In this document: one piece after another, positions 39,401-45,400 of the stretch
How positions within the stretch are numbered: the stretch's first letter is position 1
Layout of the letters: every line of letters begins with the position of its first letter
NCBI RefSeq assembly: GCF_024362695.1
Contig: NC_065419.1
Span: 13,950,678 to 14,014,677 of the forward strand
DNA length: 64,000 nt
From: Pectinophora gossypiella
Lineage: Eukaryota; Arthropoda; Insecta; Lepidoptera; Gelechiidae
Reading direction: 5' to 3'
Notes under the pieces: model-generated
Database searches by the model: none
Told to the model about the DNA's origin: nothing
The model's input: the letters and a program-made list of their open reading frames with translations, nothing else
Translations under genes and position numbers: made by a program

Positions 39401-42400
39401 ATTATTGAACACGACTTTTTTGAATTCATGTTTAGATCATAGACGGAAATCCGTCTATCCGTATGGCAACCCTATTGCCATTAACCAGGTACAAATGTAC
39501 CCGTACAAATGTAATGGCAAATGGTTGCCTCCTATTACATAGAACTTAAACATAGCTGGGGAAGAGCGGGTCAATATACTACATACCTCTATTTTACTCC
39601 TTCATCGATACATGATGGTATGTTATTTTCCTGGCAAATAAATCAAATGAAATCTACAGTCTTTATTTACCCTACCTACTAAATACCTATATGTATATAC
39701 CTATATACCTTATAATAACACGTCTTTGGCAACCAGAATATTCTACACACTTATAGTTTTGGACAAGTTTCGTTTATTTTTCGCGTACCAGCGAAGTAAA
39801 CAGTCAAAAGCTTCCCGTGAATCCGTCATTTTCAGACGATTTGCGTCAACTATAAATATCTATGCTAGCACATTTACACGGAATAAGCTCTGTAGGACTT
39901 GCCAATGAAATAGATAATCTATAATATTATTTTAGGAAGATTTGGCGCCGAAATTATACATTGTTAGATCTCTAATAGGGTTCTATAAAGAAAAAGAAGC
40001 AGTAGGAAGATGATAGAGAATAAAAAAATAAAAAGAAATTAACGAAAAAGAAACGCAGGGTTAGGTTAGGGGCAGGCACAATACAAGCAATAAGTACTCA
40101 GAAACACATGGACATAACTGTCAAAAACTTTTGACTCTCTGCCAAGTCCCGCAGACGTGTAAAAACTTCAAATCATTTCAAACTTGGTGGCCAGTGATGT
40201 AAGTATGACGTCACAAAAAGTGACCTTTCCTATCGGTCGTGAACCCTCATTAGTTGCATAACAGTGATAATGATAACAGCTGACGAGGTTACGTGGGCGA
40301 TTAGTGCGTGGAAAATGGAGGGTGGAAAGTTAGATTCCGTGTTATCGTTTATGTTGTACCTACTTACAATTATATTGCTGTTTTCCATATTAAGTATAAT
40401 AAATTGTAGCCAATCCGTGCAACAAAGTATTAAGAGAGGTACCTTTGGTTTTATACAAGACCATTAACCTGGCCCTAGGGGGACAGAGTCATCTTCTCTG
40501 CGCTCCACTGGAGCAATTGGGTAGTTTCCTAGGTTAAAGATAAATTCTGATTACTAAATAAAGACAGATTTAAAGGTGACAAAAACTTTTTTATTTATCC
40601 CAATCGCGTCAGATAGAGTACTGCGGGGCGGAAGGCAAGACGGGAAACCGCTGCCCTATTTTTCCCTTAAAAAGTAGCTTGAAGAATGCTACACCGACAA
40701 GAGCGTAGCTCTTAAATTAGTGATGATGAATTTCGGTAATTGACGTGCTTTATAGCTTTTTAATTCTTAAACACTTATTTTGAGCCATCTATCGCTATCA
40801 CACAGAATCATTTAACTACAGAAATTCTAGTGTAGTTTGTTGCCAAAATATTCGAATTATACACAGTTATTCAGGAATGTGAAAGAAAGAAAGAAAGAAA
40901 GAAAATATTTATTTCCATATTGGACGCCACATTTACAAACTTACATTACAGAAATAAAAAAAAAAATAGAAAAAAGAAACAAAGACAAAAAGACAAATAA
41001 TACAGACATTAAATACACAATGGAGGCGCCCAAAATAAAAAAAGGATCTCCCTCAGCATAATGCCGTGACACGTGCTTAGCTAATGTCATCCGTATTATC
41101 TCAAAGTTTCTTCATTTATTATAAAAAGTGGTCAAGATCCGTATTATATCTCGCGTCGCGTCGCGTTCCGCTTTACGTAGTGTGCTAGGCTGATGACTAC
41201 AGATGAGCGACGCTATTTCCTCGATCTATTTATTGCAACCCCGAATTAGTCACTGCACGTGCATCCACCGCACGATATACTGCAATATTTCATGCGCGTG
41301 CTTACCTTTACATTACAAACGTCGCGTAGAGTTTGATGTTTGTCATCAGGTTTTTATACTCTACCTACTAAAGAACCTAAAGGTATATTTTGATTTTTTT
41401 GTTACTACTCATCAGTTCCCCACGAATCCCTGACCTTGCCACTTCTAGTGGAGCGCATATCATCTCCTGGCGTGTATGCCTGCGCTTGCGCCGTGACGTC
41501 ACAGCTCCGACGCAACGCGCGTCAACGGACGCGTAAACTACATTACGCGCCAAAACAACTGCGTAACGACGGGCGAAAATATCCATCAGGTGTTTTTGCA
41601 TTGTATGTATACAGAGATTTGAAATTAGAATGTTTCTGGATTGGTTTGCAAGTGGGTGGATTATGTAGCAGATGAACCGCTTTAGATTTATTTGTTTTGA
41701 CTGGAATTCCGGATTTCGGATTTTCGAATTCAGAACATGCTTCGAACAGCTGTTAGCGTGTAGCTTATTACTACCTAACATATTCTTCTATTTCAATCCA
41801 AAGAAGCGATGTCAATTTAATATTATTAGAAGTATTAATTATAATGATTTCATTAATATTACGTATTTCTGACGAATTCAAAGTCATGAAGGTTATCATA
41901 ACCACACGCCATTAGATAACGGAGAACAAAAAGAACTTCCAAAGTTCACACGAGGAAACATCCTAATCAGTTGTAAAGTTTGTAGAAGAAAAAACTTGAT
42001 TTCTTATCGCAGCTGACCGCAATTGATTCGCATAGCAACCCTGAGATAACTCAGTTATAGTTTACTATAAGAGATAACCCTGAGGGAAACGATAGCACTG
42101 AGAGCGAGGACTCTGAGGTTTGTAAGAGTCCAGTATCACTGATTTTAGGCGTGGTTTGCATATGCTAATGACGTACCTAATTGATAAACGAGCTTGAAAT
42201 AGTGTTTTATCTGGTCGATACTTTTAAAATTGTCTTCTTAATAGGGGTTGGCTATTGACAACTATGAATCATATAGATTGTGTACAAAACTTTTAACGCC
42301 GCGATACACTAACACAGATTCAAGCAGACAGGAAAATCACAATGAACGGTCACGAGCATTAATATGTATACACTTTGATACCATGTCACATTAACTTTTT

Positions 42401-45400
42401 TGACAAATTAAACCGTAAGTCTCACTAAATGTCAAATATGATAGTGCGACAGGGTTCTAAAGTGGGTACATGATATTGCTCATGACTGAACATGTGAATA
42501 TAATAAAACATAGCAAGCGATAACAACACGATAGTATTTGCTAATAAGTGCGAGATTTGCTAAGAAACAGTGAACAAGACTAGACAAAACAATGCCATAA
42601 TATAGAACACTGTATTCAAAACAGTAATATTTAGAGTAGTACGTTATGAATGTAGCAACGGTGAGCAAAGCACTAGACAAAACATATACTAGAAGATTTA
42701 TAAGATATGAATGCATGAGATAACTATCTGGGAACTGATATTAGGCAGCAAAATTACTAAATTTTATAACAATATGTTTTTTTTTAAGAACGTCGTCGTA
42801 AGATACTGCATACAGGGGTCACCCGCGCGTCGCCGCCTCCGTAGCGTTGCTCATAGCGCAGTGAATGTTGACAGGGCACTCACTATGCCTAACTAAATGG
42901 GGCTTACTCGTTGGGAATCCTAACTCACTTTAAAAAAAAAAACAAAAACAAAAAAAGTATTTTTTTGATAAATAGCCGATCATACTAAGATTTTCAGCTT
43001 TCATGTGGTAAGGAGATCCCTCCTCCTTGCATGATAGTCGATATTGGAGTTTTTGGCCTGCAGGTTTTATTATGCTATCGCGGAGCTCCGTGTGTCGTAA
43101 AATTTGCGGACGAGTGGAGTGCAGATTTGAATTATGAACTATTTGCTCATACTTGTATGGCGCGCGTTTCGCGCTCACTTAGCCCTTTCAACCTCTTTCT
43201 TCTATTCCGTGGCCATATATCTAGTTTAAGCTCCCTCAACCAAGTATCTGCCGCGTCCGTAGCCACATGGGCACCAGTGTAGAGGGCACTCGTTCACCAT
43301 GTGAGATATGGTTTGATCCGAGTAACCACACATTATAAAATAAGCCCTATTAGAGATCATGGGTTCGCACACATCTATTATACATTTGTATGTATATGTA
43401 TTTAAGTAGAATATATTCTATCGGCACTTTGAAGAATTTTCCCTACTCCACATGTCATCCCTATAATAAATCGTTATAATATATAATCGTCAACTAACTC
43501 GATTGTGGCGACAAACACATGAATATTTTTAGATTGTTTGCTTGATAAATAAATTGCTCTGCCGGAGCCAGGGTTATATCGTTTTTGAACCATTACTTCT
43601 AGAATGTTCTGCGCGCGATTACAGTTTATGATAAGGGAAGTGACGAAACGAGGATAAGAACGTTAGTGGACTTTGTATTTTGTTTCCCCATACCTATTGG
43701 TACAGGATAAGATAAGTGCTTAATAAAGCCACGGAATAAAGAATAAACTACGTCCCCGTCCCCCCGCGCCAATTCGAATCGGGCGACGAGCTAGAATTAC
43801 CTCACCCCCGGAAAAACTCTCAGACTCTTAGGTACTTCAGTATTAAATGGCCGTAAACCGCTAAACAGTAAAAGTAGCGCGTTACTATCGATTTTTGTAT
43901 GTAAAGCATAAAATAAAAGTTTACTGAATAAAAAAATCAGCAAAAAAATATACTAACTTTTTTAAGAATCTTTCTATCTTTAAAAAAATTCGAACTTAAT
44001 AAAATAAATTCGAATATAAAATAAACCTAATTAAGAACAGTATGCGACTTTTAACACTTCTATTAGCTTCGCTTGTATTTACTTGAGTAACGAAGACTGC
44101 AAACAAAACAAAAAGTTAGACAATTTTCCATAAGATACAATGTAACATTCTTTCAATGTGCTAAGAGGAATTCGTTACAGCTATCTCGAAGTAACGATCT
44201 TGATCGTAACTATTTACACATTTATATTTTGATTTCGGTCTAATTTTGCTTTTATTTTTGTAGCATAATGATAGGAAAAGGGCCAAGTGTTCTGAAAGGC
44301 GTCTAACCATCCCCATCCATTGCCTTCGTGGTCTGCCTTGACGACCTTATGGGGTCCAGTTTTTTTTTATCTAAATAAAGCATTAGAATAAAATATTATG
44401 CTTCATAATATTACAATCTAGCCTACAAGCTAATAAGCAATTTATCTTTAACCTGATCTACTATAAATAAAATATTAATAACATAACATAACAAATACTT
44501 TATTGCACAAACAGGAAAAACAAAATACAAAACGAAAGAGAAATAGAATTGGATTAATTCCTAAGTGTAAAAATTTACTGACTTTTCTTAGTTTAATTTA
44601 AGGGGAAGACACTTTGTTCTTATACACATTTATTTCACTACACTAATGGAACTAACGTTTTTGTTCTTTTTAATCTTGTGGGGTCCAGTGAAATGTAATT
44701 TTGGCCCACTTTTCCGGATGCATACAGCAGACATGTCCCGCCCATTCCCACTTCATTATCGTTAGTAACAAAACATCTCATGACTCATCATCTCCCTAGC
44801 ATTATCCCGTTTTTCACAGGGTCCGCTTACCTAAACCTGAAGATTTGACTGGTCCAGTTTTTTACAGAAGCGACTGCCTGTCTGACCTTCCAACCCCCGA
44901 GGGGAAAACCAGCCTAATAAAGGTTAGGTCAGATACCTCCGAAAACATCTTATAACTGACTAAGTTATATTATTGCGTATGACAAAAAATATCCTGGATG
45001 GATCATAGTGTCCACTTTCAGCACTAAGTTATAATGAAATTGTGTCACTGTAAAAAAAATGGACTGGAAATTATCTTGCGCAATGTTATTATGATTGTAT
45101 TGATCAGTATTATGTGCAGTACTCCATTACAAACAGAAACAACACTTTAAAAGAGTAATTCTAATTCTATGCATGGCCACCTACGAACAATGTACCATTT
45201 TGCTTATTATCAGGACTACTATTAGGACTAGTTCTTATCTTAATAAATGTTAATCTATCCATTCTATTTTAAGGAAACAATAATGCTTAAATAAGTCAGA
45301 TTTTTTTCCTAGATGTGAATTATTGTAGATTTTCCGCAGATGACATTAATTAACTACTTGGCCGGACAAATGAGAAGTGCTGAGGGCTCCCACCCGGTTT

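Noticed and set aside
41433..41781. Gene or promoter in the CpG-rich segment
   Set aside because: The two opposing frames are shadows of each other; only a CRE-like palindrome was noted, without supporting exon structure.
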